DNA of 64,000 nucleotides from assembly GCA_947482825.1 (NCBI GenBank), contig CANKMT010000007.1, positions 18,072 through 82,071 on the forward strand, given 5' to 3'. The notes under the pieces are model-generated. The model did no database searches and was not told where the DNA came from. It was given only the letters and a program-made list of their open reading frames with translations. Numbering within the stretch: the first letter of the stretch is position 1; every line of letters starts with the position of its first letter. The position numbers and the translations under genes are program-made. This DNA is from Betaproteobacteria bacterium (GTDB lineage Bacteria; Pseudomonadota; Gammaproteobacteria; Burkholderiales; SG8-39). Shown here piece by piece: positions 53,190 to 62,386 of the stretch.

Positions 53190-54527
53190 ATGACCGCAGG
53201 AACCGCCGCAGTAACTACTACGTCCGGCTTCGACACCCTCGCCCTCGCGGCGCCGATCCTCGAGGCCATCAAGGCCGCGGGGTACACCGAACCCACCCCC
53301 GTCCAGGCGCGCGCAGTTCCCGAAGCGCTCAACGGGCGCGACCTGCTCGTGTCTTCGCAGACCGGCAGCGGCAAGACCGCCGCTTTCATGCTGCCGGCGC
53401 TGCAGCTACTCACCAAGCCGCACGAGAAAAGCGGCCGTGGCCCGCGCATCCTGGTGCTCACTCCCACGCGCGAGCTGGCAGTGCAGGTGACCAAAGCCGC
53501 CGAGACCTACGGGCGCAACCTGCGCGTGAAGACCATGTCGGTCGTCGGCGGCATGCCCTATCCGCTGCAGAACCGCCTGCTGAAGATCGGCGTGGACATC
53601 CTGGTCGCCACGCCGGGCCGGCTGCTCGACCAGATGAACGCCGGCCGCATCGACCTGTCGCGCCTGCAACTCCTGGTGCTGGATGAGGCCGACCGCATGC
53701 TCGACATGGGCTTCAAGGACGAGCTCGAGGCGATCGTCGCGAAAGTGCCGAAGACGCGCCAGACGCTGCTGTTCTCGGCCACGCTGGAGCAGGGCATCGT
53801 CAAGCTCGCGGGCGCGCTCCTGAAAGATCCGCTGCGCATTGCGGTCGACACCGCGCAAACGCGCCACGAGAACATCTCGCAGCGCCTGCACTTCGCGGAC
53901 GACATGGGCCACAAGAACCGCCTGCTCGAGAGCATCCTCAACAACGCCGACATGCTGCAGGCCATCGTATTCACCTCGACCAAGCGCGCGGCCGACCAAC
54001 TCGCGCAGGAATTGCACAGCCAGGGCCACTCGGCTGCCGCAATGCATGGCGACATGAACCAGAGAGCCCGCAACCACACGCTGCAGGCGCTTCGCCGCGG
54101 AACCCTCAAGGTGCTGGTGGCCACCGACGTGGCCGCGCGCGGCATCGACGTGCAGGGCATCTCGCACGTCATCAACTACGACCTGCCTACGCAGGCCGAA
54201 GACTACGTTCACCGCATCGGTCGCACCGGCCGCGCCGGGCGCAACGGCATCGCGATCAGCTTCGCCAACGTGCGCGACCACTACATGGTGAAAAGCATCG
54301 AGCGCTTCACGACCCAGAAAATCGAGGTCACGGCGATCGCAGGCCTGGAGCCGAAGATGCGCGCGTTTTCCAAGCCCGCCCCGCGCGGCGCGCGGCCGGG
54401 CGGCGGCAAGAGCTACGGCAAGCCCTCGGGCGCGCCCGGACGCCGTGAAGGATTCGGCGGCTACGCCAAGCGGGATGGGCGCCCTGCAGGCCGGTCGGCC
54501 GCGCGCACGAGCCCCTATTCGAAGTAA
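53190..54527 (+). CDS. DEAD-box RNA helicase (RhlE/DeaD-like)
   Basis: 445 residues from ATG 53190 behind AGGAG; an in-frame extension to 53058 lies in the leader. Motifs in order: Q-motif region GYTEPTPVQARAVPEAL, motif I SQTGSGKTAAF, motif Ia TPTRELAVQV, motif II LDEADRMLD, motif III FSATL, then TSTKRAADQL, ATDVAARGIDV and HRIGRTGRAGRNG. The tail (PRGARPGGGKSYGKPSG and on) is basic and glycine-rich, suited to RNA binding. It unwinds RNA in ribosome assembly or decay. The long leader suggests cold or autogenous control. Confidence 0.93.
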   Translation: MTAGTAAVTTTSGFDTLALAAPILEAIKAAGYTEPTPVQARAVPEALNGRDLLVSSQTGSGKTAAFMLPALQLLTKPHEKSGRGPRILVLTPTRELAVQVTKAAETYGRNLRVKTMSVVGGMPYPLQNRLLKIGVDILVATPGRLLDQMNAGRIDLSRLQLLVLDEADRMLDMGFKDELEAIVAKVPKTRQTLLFSATLEQGIVKLAGALLKDPLRIAVDTAQTRHENISQRLHFADDMGHKNRLLESILNNADMLQAIVFTSTKRAADQLAQELHSQGHSAAAMHGDMNQRARNHTLQALRRGTLKVLVATDVAARGIDVQGISHVINYDLPTQAEDYVHRIGRTGRAGRNGIAISFANVRDHYMVKSIERFTTQKIEVTAIAGLEPKMRAFSKPAPRGARPGGGKSYGKPSGAPGRREGFGGYAKRDGRPAGRSAARTSPYSK

Positions 54528-54545
54528 CGCCTGGCGAAGTGCAGC

Positions 54546-54597
54546 CTAGTAGTGCGGCCTAGTAGTGCGGTCTAGTAGTGCGGCCTAGTAGTGCGGC
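54546..54597 (-). repeat. Four 13-base tandem repeats at the slyX stop codon
   Basis: CTAGTAGTGCGG recurs at 54546, 54559, 54572 and 54585 with a 13-base period (last base of the unit C or T). On the minus strand each unit reads CCGCACTACTAG, the last three codons and the stop of slyX, so the gene end has been duplicated three times downstream. One unit has a single-base change. Confidence 0.9.
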
Positions 54598-54806
54598 GGC
54601 ACTTCGTCGGCCGGTGCCCTCGGTTCGGCATTCGTGGCAGAGGCTTCGACCTGGTCGCGCAGCGCGCGCAACTCGCGCTGCAGGCGATCGATGAGTTGTT
54701 GCTGGCGGTAAACGGTCGTATTGAGGGCGTCGAGCGAATCCTCCGAGAGCGCCAGCTTGGCCTCGATCTCGGCGATGCGCGCTTCGAGCTTTTCCTCACC
54801 GGTCAT
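54585..54806 (-). CDS. slyX: SlyX-like protein
   Basis: 73 residues, normal for SlyX. It is one long coiled coil (EEKLEARIAEIEAKLALSED, then LNTTVYRQQQLIDRLQREL) with a short proline-rich end (ADEVPPHY). The function of the family is unknown. Its ATG overlaps the pepE stop by four bases. The stop codon lies within a 13-base tandem repeat array. Confidence 0.85.
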   Translation of the reverse strand: MTGEEKLEARIAEIEAKLALSEDSLDALNTTVYRQQQLIDRLQRELRALRDQVEASATNAEPRAPADEVPPHY

Positions 54807-55513
54807 TTGAGCAACGCCGAGAGGTCCGCTCCTGCACGCAGGTCGCGCGCCTTGCGGCCGTGCCGGAACAGCCGGGCCCCGGCCCCCAGCAGCAGCTTCG
54901 CCCGCGCGCCTTCGACCTTCACCAGGCTGCCTTCGCGCAGGCCGAGCACCGCGACCTTCGGATTCACCTTGGTGAACTCCCCGATACGGTCGTCGCGCGA
55001 CTCGCCGCCGTGGCCTTTGATCTTCTTCTCGGTGTAGTGCGGGTTGATCTGGAAGGGCACGAGGCCGAGGGCGTCGAACCCGCGCGGATCGATCACCGGC
55101 ATGTCGTTCGTGGTGCGGATCGTCGGGCAGGCGAAATTCGCGCCGGCGCTCCAGCCGATAAAGGGCACGCCCGCCTTAACCCGCGCGCGGATCGGCGCGA
55201 GCCACTTGCGTGAGCGGGCCTCTGCGAGCAGGTGGAAAGTGTTGCCGCCGCCCACGACGATCGCGTCGAACTTGCCGATCGAGGCAGGCGTCGTCTTGTG
55301 CGCGCCGGTCACCGCGTAGCCCATCTGCGCGAATCGCTTCCTCGCCATCGCGACGTAAGCGTCGTAACTGATCGTGACCGCGGCGAACGGCAGGAAGAGG
55401 ATGGACTTGCGTCCATCACCAAGGAACTCGCGGATCAGCGGCTCGACATGGTCGAGCCAGCCGCAGCGCGGATTGCGCGAGTTGGACAAGAGAAGAAGCT
55501 TCCGCGTCGCCAC
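54803..55513 (-). CDS. pepE: Dipeptidase E (peptidase family S51)
   Basis: 236 residues from GTG 55513, close to the usual 229-235. LLLLSNSRNPRCGWLDHVEP, the glycine-rich AIVVGGGNTFHLL and the nucleophile elbow FIGWSAGANFACPTI (catalytic serine) match PepE, which cleaves N-terminal aspartyl dipeptides in the cytosol; INPHY provides the histidine. The start is two bases after the Bug gene stop, and the end overlaps slyX, so the three genes form one unit. Confidence 0.9.
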   Translation of the reverse strand: MATRKLLLLSNSRNPRCGWLDHVEPLIREFLGDGRKSILFLPFAAVTISYDAYVAMARKRFAQMGYAVTGAHKTTPASIGKFDAIVVGGGNTFHLLAEARSRKWLAPIRARVKAGVPFIGWSAGANFACPTIRTTNDMPVIDPRGFDALGLVPFQINPHYTEKKIKGHGGESRDDRIGEFTKVNPKVAVLGLREGSLVKVEGARAKLLLGAGARLFRHGRKARDLRAGADLSALLK

Positions 55514-55515
55514 GG

Positions 55516-56490
55516 CTATTCCGGCTTCACGCCCGCGGCCCTGACCATCTCGCCGGTGGACACGACTTCGGCCTTGATCGCCGCGGCGAACTCCGCAGGG
55601 CCGCTGGCGACCACCTCGAAGCCGCGCGAGGTGACCTGCTTCTCGGCGAAATCGGTGCGCCGCGCGATTGCCGCGACGTCGCGAGAGATGCGCTCGACCA
55701 GCGCCGGCGGCGTCGATCCAGGCGCGAACATGCCGAACCAGATCGAACTCTGCGCATAGGCAAAACCGGCTTCGGCGGCGGTCGGCACGGCGGGGAAATC
55801 GCGCGCGCGCGTGGTGGCGCCGATGGCCAGCGCCTTCAGCCTGCCGGCCTTGACCATCGCGCCGAGCTGGCCCGGACTCGCAATGGTGAGCATTACTTCA
55901 CCGGCGACCACGGCGGTGGTGGCGGGCGCGATGCCCTTGTACGGCACGTGGAGGAACTCGACCCCCTCGCGCTTGCCGATCGTCTCGAAGAACAGCTGGG
56001 GCTGCGAGCCGTGGCCGTACGAAGCATACGTCAGCTTCCCGGGCGACTTGCGCGCAAGCTCGATCAACTCCTTCATCGTGCCGGCCGGCAGCGACGGATG
56101 CGCCACCGCCATTTGCCCGCTCTGGGCAATCATGGCCACCGGCGCGAGACTGCGATCCGGGTCGTAGGGCAGGCTCCTGAACAGGAAACGGTTTCCCACC
56201 ACGACGGGATTGACCCCCATCAGCAGCGTGTGCCCATCGCCGGGTGCGGTCGCGACTTTTTCCGTTCCGAGGATGCCGCCCGCGCCGGCCAGGTTTTCCA
56301 CCAGCACCGGCTGGCCCCAGACCGCTGAGAGTTCCGGCGCGAGCGCGCGCGCGAGCACGTCGATGCTGCCCCCGGGTGGATAAGGCACGACGAGGCGCAC
56401 CGGCCGGGTGGCGAACGAAGCAGGCTGGGCTTGCGCTAGGCAGGACGCCAGCGCCAGCAGCGCAGCGGCCAGGATTCTTGCCAGGTTCAT
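55516..56490 (-). CDS. Bug family (TctC-like) solute-binding protein
   Basis: 324 residues behind GAGGAG. A signal peptide (MNLARILAAALLALASCLAQ, cut near AQA|QPA) leads to the Bug fold: RPVRLVVPYPPGGSIDVLARALAPEL, NLAGAGGILGTEKVA, and GVEFLHVPYKGIAPATTAVVAGEV. It captures a carboxylic acid in the periplasm; the usual TctAB membrane partners are missing, as is common for the many orphan Bug proteins of Burkholderiales. Divergent from a quinone oxidoreductase gene. Confidence 0.92.
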   Translation of the reverse strand: MNLARILAAALLALASCLAQAQPASFATRPVRLVVPYPPGGSIDVLARALAPELSAVWGQPVLVENLAGAGGILGTEKVATAPGDGHTLLMGVNPVVVGNRFLFRSLPYDPDRSLAPVAMIAQSGQMAVAHPSLPAGTMKELIELARKSPGKLTYASYGHGSQPQLFFETIGKREGVEFLHVPYKGIAPATTAVVAGEVMLTIASPGQLGAMVKAGRLKALAIGATTRARDFPAVPTAAEAGFAYAQSSIWFGMFAPGSTPPALVERISRDVAAIARRTDFAEKQVTSRGFEVVASGPAEFAAAIKAEVVSTGEMVRAAGVKPE

Positions 56491-56576
56491 TTCTCGCTCC
56501 TCGAAGCTTGCGGCCGCCAGTTTCGCACGCCGGCCGCTACACTGCTCCTTTTGGAAATGAAACCCGGGAGGTTCAA

Positions 56577-57545
56577 GTGAAAGCAGCCGTCGTTACGCCC
56601 AACGGTGTCACAATCCAGGACGTTGCCGCCCCCATGCCGCAGCCCGCGCAGGTCCTCGTGCGTGTGCGCGCCTGCGGCCTCAATCGCGCTGATCTTGCCG
56701 TCGCCGCAGGCAAGGCGCATGGCGCCATCGGCGGGGCCGGCACCATCGTCGGCATGGAGTTCGCCGGTGAAGTCGCCGAAGTGGGCAGCGAAGTCCGCGG
56801 CATCACGGCCGGCGATCGGGTGATGGCCTCGGGCGCGTCAGGCTACGCGGAATACGCGGTCGCCGACTGGGGTCGTACGCAGGCGCTGCCTCCCGGGATG
56901 AGCTTCGAGGAAGCCGCCACGCTGCCGGTTGCGTTGCAGACGATGCACAACGCGCTGGTGACCGTCGGCGGGTTGAAGAAGGGCGAAAGCGTGCTGATCC
57001 AGGGCGCAAGTGCCGGCGTCGGGATCCTCGGGATGCAGATCGCGAAGTTCATGGGCGCGAGCCTCGTGATCGGCTCATCGACCAATGCCGCGCGGCGCGC
57101 GAAGTTGAAGGACTGGGGCGCCGACATGACGATCGACCCGGCGAATCCTGCGTGGGCCGACGACGTTGTCGCGGCAACGGAAGGCAAGGGCGTGCACCTC
57201 ATCATCGACCAGGTGTCGGCGAGCGTCGCGAACGCCAACATGAAGGCGGCGCGCGTGTTGGGGAGGATCGTCAACGTCGGGCGCCTCGGCGGCGCCAAGG
57301 GCGAATTCGACTACGACCTGCACGCGATGAAGCGCATCTCCTACATCGGCGTCACGTTCCGCACACGCTCGGTCGAGGAAGTGCGCGAGATCAACCGCCT
57401 GATGCGCGCGCACCTGTGGGATGCGGTGGCCGCCGGAAAACTCAAGCTGCCGATCGACCGTACCTTTGCGCTCGACGAAGCCGCCGCTGCATTGGCCTAC
57501 ATGAAGGCCAACAACCACTTCGGGAAAGTCGTGCTGCGCGTGTAA
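56577..57545 (+). CDS. NADPH:quinone oxidoreductase-like MDR protein
   Basis: 322 residues from GTG 56577, behind GGGAGG. The medium-chain dehydrogenase/reductase fold has the GroES-like start (MPQPAQVLVRVRACGLNRADL), GMEFAGEVAEVGSEV, and the NADPH-binding VLIQGASAGVGILGMQIAKFMGA. The zinc-ligand residues of alcohol dehydrogenases are not present, so it is a zinc-free quinone or enone reductase. It ends in front of a perfect palindrome shared with icmF. Confidence 0.88.
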   Translation: MKAAVVTPNGVTIQDVAAPMPQPAQVLVRVRACGLNRADLAVAAGKAHGAIGGAGTIVGMEFAGEVAEVGSEVRGITAGDRVMASGASGYAEYAVADWGRTQALPPGMSFEEAATLPVALQTMHNALVTVGGLKKGESVLIQGASAGVGILGMQIAKFMGASLVIGSSTNAARRAKLKDWGADMTIDPANPAWADDVVAATEGKGVHLIIDQVSASVANANMKAARVLGRIVNVGRLGGAKGEFDYDLHAMKRISYIGVTFRTRSVEEVREINRLMRAHLWDAVAAGKLKLPIDRTFALDEAAAALAYMKANNHFGKVVLRV

Positions 57546-57550
57546 AGTGT

Positions 57551-57603
57551 AAAGGGGCCAGGCTCAATATTCCGCTGCGCGGAATATTGAGCCTGGCCCC
57601 TTT
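57551..57603. terminator. Perfect 25-base inverted repeat, bidirectional terminator/REP-like element
   Basis: Arms 57551-57575 and 57579-57603 are identical in reverse complement over all 25 bases, with loop TGC. It sits between the stops of the convergent quinone reductase and icmF genes and ends one base from the icmF stop codon. TTTATT follows on the plus strand, and TTT-rich sequence on the minus strand. The GGGGCCAGGCTCA wording recalls extragenic palindromes linked to REP transposases. Confidence 0.85.
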
Positions 57604-57604
57604 A

Positions 57605-60600
57605 TTACATGCTCCGCCGGTACTGCCCGCCGACCTCGAACAGCGCGTGGGTGATCTGGCCGAGCGAGCACACGCGTACCGCGTCCACCAGCACCGCGAA
57701 CACGTTCTCGTTCGCGATCACCGCTTTTTGCAACCGCTCCAGCATCGCGGCCGATTCCTTGGAATTCTTCTTGTGGAACTCGCGCAAGCGCTTCAACTGC
57801 GACTGCTTTTCGTCTTCGGTCGAGCGAATCAGTTCGATCCGCTGCGGCGCGCCTTCCGAATGCGGGTTGCGGAACATGTTCACCCCGACGATCGGGTAGG
57901 AGCCATCGTGCTTCTTGTGCTCGTAATAGATCGACTCTTCCTGGATCTTGCCGCGCTGGTAGCCGGTCTCCATCGCGCCGAGCACGCCGCCGCGCGCCGA
58001 AATCGCCTCGAATTCCTTGAGCACGGCTTCTTCGACGAGATCGGTCAGCTCGTCGATGATGAAGGCGCCCTGGTTCGGGTTCTCGTTCTTCGCCAGACCC
58101 CATTCACGGTTGATGATCATCTGGATCGCCATTGCGCGGCGTACCGACTCTTCGGTCGGCGTGGTGATCGCCTCGTCGTAGGCGTTGGTATGCAGCGAGT
58201 TGGTGTTGTCGTAGGTCGACACCAGCGCCTGAAGCGTGGTGCGGATGTCGTTGAACGAGATCTCCTGCGCGTGAAGCGAGCGCCCGGAGGTTTGCGAGTG
58301 GAACTTGAGCTTCTGCGAGCGCTCGTTCGCCCCGTAGCGGTTCCTCATCGCCACCGCCCAGATGCGGCGTGCGACGCGCCCAATAACTGTGTACTCCGGG
58401 TCCATGCCGTAGGAGAAGAAGAACGACAGGTTCGGCGCGAAATCGTCAATGTGCATGCCGCGCGCGAGATAGGTCTCGACGAACGTGAAGCCGTTGGAGA
58501 GCGTGAACGCGAGCTGGCTGATCGGGTTCGCGCCGGCTTCGGCGATGTGATAGCCCGAGATCGACACCGAGTAGAAATTGCGCACCTCGTGGCGCACGAA
58601 GTATTCCTGGATGTCGCCCATCACCTTGAGTGAGAACTCCGTCGAAAAAATGCAGGTGTTCTGGCCCTGGTCCTCCTTGAGGATATCGGCCTGCACCGTG
58701 CCGCGCACCGTGGCGAGCGTCCAGTCGCGGATCTTTGCGTGCTCGTCCTCGGTGGGCTCGCGCCCATTGTCGGCGCGGAACTTGTCGACCTGCTGGTCGA
58801 TCGCGGTGTTGAAGAACATCGCAAGGATCGTCGGCGCCGGGCCGTTGATCGTCATCGACACGGAAGTATTCGGGTCGGTGAGATCAAAGCCCGAGTACAG
58901 CACTTTCATGTCTTCCAGCGTAGCGATCGACACGCCCGAATTGCCGACCTTGCCGTAGATGTCCGGCCGCTCGTCGGGGTCGAAGCCGTACAACGTGACC
59001 GAATCGAACGCCGTGGACAGCCGCTTGGCCGGCATGTCCTTCGAGAGCAGGTGGAAGCGCCGGTTGGTGCGGAAGGCGTCGCCTTCGCCGGCGAACATGC
59101 GCGTGGGATCCTCGTTCTCGCGCTTGAAGGCGAACACGCCCGACGTGAACGGGAAAGAGCCCGGCACGTTCTCGCGCAGTTGCCAACGCAGGATTTCCCC
59201 GTGGTCGGCATAGCGCGGCAAAGCCACCTTCGGCACCTTGGTTCCCGAGAGCGACGTCGAGGTGAGCTTGGTGCGCACCTCCTTGTCGCGGATCTTCACC
59301 ACGTATTCTTCGCCTGAATACGCCTTCAGCGTGTCCGGCCACATTTCGATCAACTTTTTCGAGCGAGGTTCGAGCGCGCGGTTTTTTTCCTCGATCAGCG
59401 GCGCAAGGTCAGACGAGGGCTTGCCGGCCTGATCCAGCATCGCGCGGGCCCCGGACAACTGCTGCCGCTCGCGCGCGAGGCGCGCCTGGTCCTCGGCCTT
59501 GGCGAGATAGCCGCGCACGCATTCCGCAATCTCGGCGAGGTACCTTGCTCGCTGCGCCGGGATCACCACGTTGACGCCCGAGGCGGTTTTGCCGGCGACC
59601 TTCGGCAGCTTGCCGGCCGCGGGGTTGAGGCCGAAGGCGGACAACTTTTCAACCAGAGCGTGGTAAAGCGCGGTCACTCCGTCGTCGTTGAAGCGCGACG
59701 CGATCGTGCCGAACACCGGCATCGAATCCGGCGGCTGCGTGAAAGCCTCGCGGTTTCGCTGCACCTGCTTTCTCACGTCGCGCAGCGCGTCGTCCGCGCC
59801 TTTCCGGTCGAACTTGTTGATCGCGACGAAATCGGCGAAGTCGAGCATGTCGATCTTTTCGAGTTGGCTCGCGGCGCCGAACTCCGGGGTCATCACATAG
59901 AGCGAGGCGTTCACGTGCGGCACGATGGCCGCATCGCCCTGCCCGATGCCAGAGGTCTCGACGATGACGAGGTCGAAGCCCGCCGCCCGGCACGCCGCGA
60001 TCGCGCCCGGCAAGGAGGCAGAGATCTCGGCACCCGAGGCGCGCGTCGCGAGCGAGCGCATGAACACGTTGTCCGACTGGATCGAGTTCATGCGGATGCG
60101 ATCGCCCAACAGGGCGCCGCCGGTCTTGCGGCGGGAGGGATCGACCGCGATCACTGCGATCTTCAGGCGGTCGCCCTGGTCGAGGCGGAAGCGGCGCACG
60201 AGTTCGTCGGTGATCGAGGACTTGCCCGAGCCACCAGTGCCGGTAATGCCCAGCGCCGGCACCGATTTGGCCTCCCCAGCCGATTCAAGCGAGCTCTTGA
60301 GCTTCGCCTCCAGTGTGCCGGCTTCGATCGCGGTGATGACCTGGGAAAGGGCCCGGCGATCGCCTTCCCTCAACGAATCGAGATCCTTCGGCGCGTACTG
60401 CGCGGTGTCGAAATCACAGCGCGTAAGCATGTCGTTGATCATGCCTTGCAGGCCCATCTTCTGGCCGTCCTCGGGCGAATAGATGCGCTCGACGCCGTAC
60501 GCCTGCAACTCGGCGATCTCCTCCGCGACGATCACGCCGCCGCCGCCGCCGAACACCTTGATGTGCTTGCCGCCCCGGCTCCTGAGCAAATCGATCATGT

Positions 60601-60859
60601 ACTTGAAGTACTCGAGGTGGCCGCCCTGGTAGGAGGAAACCGCAAGGCCCTGGACGTCTTCCTGCAACGCCGCGGTGACGACCTCATCGACCGAGCGGTT
60701 GTGGCCGAGGTGGATCACTTCGCAGCCCGAGCCTTGCAGAATTCGCCGCATGATGTTGATCGACGCGTCGTGCCCGTCGAACAGGCTCGCCGCGGTGACG
60801 AAGCGGATCTTGTGCTTGGCCTTGTAGGTCAGGTTCTTCGAGTCGCTGAGGTCGGTCAT
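57605..60859 (-). CDS. icmF: Fused isobutyryl-CoA mutase IcmF
   Basis: 1084 residues from ATG 60859, the usual length. Domains in order: B12-binding (about 15-145) with the base-off motif DGHDAS, H30; a MeaB-like GTPase (about 200-420) with Walker A GTGGSGKS at 207-214, [15 protein letters not shown] and the guanine motif NKFD at 348-351; a linker; and the acyl-CoA mutase barrel (about 540-1084) with [21 protein letters not shown] and [14 protein letters not shown]. It interconverts isobutyryl-CoA and butyryl-CoA using adenosylcobalamin and repairs itself with its GTPase. A strong promoter with a palindromic operator lies upstream. Confidence 0.95.
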   Translation of the reverse strand: MTDLSDSKNLTYKAKHKIRFVTAASLFDGHDASINIMRRILQGSGCEVIHLGHNRSVDEVVTAALQEDVQGLAVSSYQGGHLEYFKYMIDLLRSRGGKHIKVFGGGGGVIVAEEIAELQAYGVERIYSPEDGQKMGLQGMINDMLTRCDFDTAQYAPKDLDSLREGDRRALSQVITAIEAGTLEAKLKSSLESAGEAKSVPALGITGTGGSGKSSITDELVRRFRLDQGDRLKIAVIAVDPSRRKTGGALLGDRIRMNSIQSDNVFMRSLATRASGAEISASLPGAIAACRAAGFDLVIVETSGIGQGDAAIVPHVNASLYVMTPEFGAASQLEKIDMLDFADFVAINKFDRKGADDALRDVRKQVQRNREAFTQPPDSMPVFGTIASRFNDDGVTALYHALVEKLSAFGLNPAAGKLPKVAGKTASGVNVVIPAQRARYLAEIAECVRGYLAKAEDQARLARERQQLSGARAMLDQAGKPSSDLAPLIEEKNRALEPRSKKLIEMWPDTLKAYSGEEYVVKIRDKEVRTKLTSTSLSGTKVPKVALPRYADHGEILRWQLRENVPGSFPFTSGVFAFKRENEDPTRMFAGEGDAFRTNRRFHLLSKDMPAKRLSTAFDSVTLYGFDPDERPDIYGKVGNSGVSIATLEDMKVLYSGFDLTDPNTSVSMTINGPAPTILAMFFNTAIDQQVDKFRADNGREPTEDEHAKIRDWTLATVRGTVQADILKEDQGQNTCIFSTEFSLKVMGDIQEYFVRHEVRNFYSVSISGYHIAEAGANPISQLAFTLSNGFTFVETYLARGMHIDDFAPNLSFFFSYGMDPEYTVIGRVARRIWAVAMRNRYGANERSQKLKFHSQTSGRSLHAQEISFNDIRTTLQALVSTYDNTNSLHTNAYDEAITTPTEESVRRAMAIQMIINREWGLAKNENPNQGAFIIDELTDLVEEAVLKEFEAISARGGVLGAMETGYQRGKIQEESIYYEHKKHDGSYPIVGVNMFRNPHSEGAPQRIELIRSTEDEKQSQLKRLREFHKKNSKESAAMLERLQKAVIANENVFAVLVDAVRVCSLGQITHALFEVGGQYRRSM

Positions 60860-60954
60860 GGCGGGCTCCGCGGTGCCGCGCGCCGGTAAGGGAGGCGCGC
60901 GCAAGAAATGCAGTCTATACGCGAGCGCCGATGGTGCATCCCGGCAAGCGTCGG

Positions 60955-60983
60955 ATCCTAATTGACGTTTACGTTAACGTCAA
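60955..60983 (-). promoter_or_regulatory. icmF promoter with a palindromic operator
   Basis: On the minus strand TTGACG (60978-60983), a 17-base spacer and TAGGAT (60955-60960) form a sigma70 promoter about 90 bases before the icmF ATG. The perfect palindrome TTGACGTT-N6-AACGTCAA (60962-60983) covers the -35 box and most of the spacer, so a bound repressor would exclude polymerase. The ACGTTnACGT-type sequence resembles sites known for MerR-family LiuR regulators of branched-chain acyl-CoA degradation; that identity is tentative. Confidence 0.7.
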
Positions 60984-61040
60984 CTTGCGGCAAGCCGTGT
61001 AAAGTTGCGTAAGGCCTTGTTTCGTCTGTATTAGGCCGGG

Positions 61041-61814
61041 TCAGTTCTTGTACGAGGGATCCCTGGCGTCGATCATGCGCTGCATGGCGCGGAAGACGTC
61101 TTCGCAGACGCGCTTTTCGCCGGGCCCGGATTCGCGCACGGTCTGCTCGAACACCTTGTCCGCAATCGGATTCAAGGCGCCGGCCGCCGCCGAAGCAATC
61201 TGCACATCGCAGGCGCGCTGCAGCGTCCACAACAGCATGAAGGCTTCCGGCACGCTTGGGCCCCACGTGAGCAGCCCGTGGTTGCGCAGGATCACTGCGC
61301 GCTTGGCGCCGATGTCCCGCACCATGCGTTCCTTCTCGGCCGGCTCGATGGTGATGCCTTCGAAATCGTGGTAGGCGACGGCGCCGTGCAACTGGGCCGC
61401 GTAGAAGTTGGTGGGGGACAACCCTTCCTTCAGGCTCGCCACCGCCATGCCGGTCGTCGTGTGGGTGTGCATGACGCAATGCGCCGAATCGATTGCTGCA
61501 TGGATCGCGCTGTGGGTCGTGAAGCCGGCGAGGTTGACCGGCCATTCGGTTTCGCGAAGCGGATTGCCGTCGATGTCGATCAGCACGAGGTTCGAGGCGG
61601 TGACTTCGCGGTAGTGCAGGCCGAACGGATTGATGAGGAAAGTCCTTCCGGGGCCGGGGACCCTCAGCGTGATGTGGTTGAAGATCATCTCGGTCCAGCC
61701 GAGGTGGTCGAAAATCCGGTAGCAGGCGGCCAGCTGCACGCGTGCGTGCCATTCTGCATCGGTCAGGGGAATCGAATCGGCCTTCTGCGCCGCGCCTTGC
61801 AGGTAAATCGTCAT
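61041..61814 (-). CDS. Class II aldolase/adducin family protein
   Basis: 257 residues from ATG 61814, behind GGAGGAC. The fold is seen in LAACYRIFDHLGWTEMIFNHITLR, HCVMHTHTTTGMAVA (zinc-binding histidines) and ILRNHGLLTWGPSVPEAFMLLW (third histidine). Members cleave sugar phosphates or decarboxylate; many in betaproteobacteria are unassigned. The gene is followed by the icmF promoter, so it is a separate unit. Confidence 0.87.
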   Translation of the reverse strand: MTIYLQGAAQKADSIPLTDAEWHARVQLAACYRIFDHLGWTEMIFNHITLRVPGPGRTFLINPFGLHYREVTASNLVLIDIDGNPLRETEWPVNLAGFTTHSAIHAAIDSAHCVMHTHTTTGMAVASLKEGLSPTNFYAAQLHGAVAYHDFEGITIEPAEKERMVRDIGAKRAVILRNHGLLTWGPSVPEAFMLLWTLQRACDVQIASAAAGALNPIADKVFEQTVRESGPGEKRVCEDVFRAMQRMIDARDPSYKN

Positions 61815-62041
61815 GCCGTCCTCCGCGTCTGCTTGTTGCGGCGCAGTGTAGCGCGTGGCCACTGCGCGGGCCAGCCTCACCCTTTCGGGTAGTGCGGCCC
61901 CGATGCCAAAAATGGAATATCCGGTGCGTCAACGCACTTACCCTCTCGCGGCATCGGCCTAGAGTCAGTTCGCGTTTGGGGCCGGAAGTTCCATGCAGGA
62001 TCCGGCAAAGGCTGGAACTCGGCAAAAAAAGGGGAACTCCG

Positions 62042-62386
62042 ATGTCCGTGCACTATCTCGAAACCGCATTCATTGCGTCCACCGGCAAGACACCGCGGCG
62101 GTTCCACCTGAGTCCGCGGCAGGTCGAAGTCCTGATGCTGCTCGGCGAAGGCCTGGCCAACAAGCCGATCGGCCGCAAGCTCGGCATCTCGGCCTGCACC
62201 GTCAAGCAGCACGTGCAGGCGATCCTCAAGGAGTTCGGCGCTGCGAACCGGTTGCAGGCGGTGATCTACGCCTACCGCTACGGGATCCTGGCTCCCGGAA
62301 CGGAAGCGGACGGCCTGCTAGCGCCGTTTGGGCCGAGGGCAGGAACGACATCAGCGTCTCCCTGGTGGAGGGCTATCCGAAGTTGA
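62042..62386 (+). CDS. Stand-alone LuxR-type HTH protein
   Basis: 114 residues from ATG 62042, behind GGGGAA. FHLSPRQVEVLMLLGEGLANKPIGRKLGISACTVKQHVQAILKEF is a complete LuxR/GerE DNA-binding domain, but there is no receiver or ligand domain, only a 21-residue N-terminal tail. It may act constitutively or pair with another protein. Its 3' end overlaps the convergent amidohydrolase by 14 bases. It is divergent from the aldolase gene. Confidence 0.82.
   Translation: MSVHYLETAFIASTGKTPRRFHLSPRQVEVLMLLGEGLANKPIGRKLGISACTVKQHVQAILKEFGAANRLQAVIYAYRYGILAPGTEADGLLAPFGPRAGTTSASPWWRAIRS

Noticed and set aside
60958..62025. A 355-codon minus-strand frame over the aldolase gene
   Set aside because: It is out of frame with the conserved class II aldolase motifs and runs through the icmF operator; it is a shadow.
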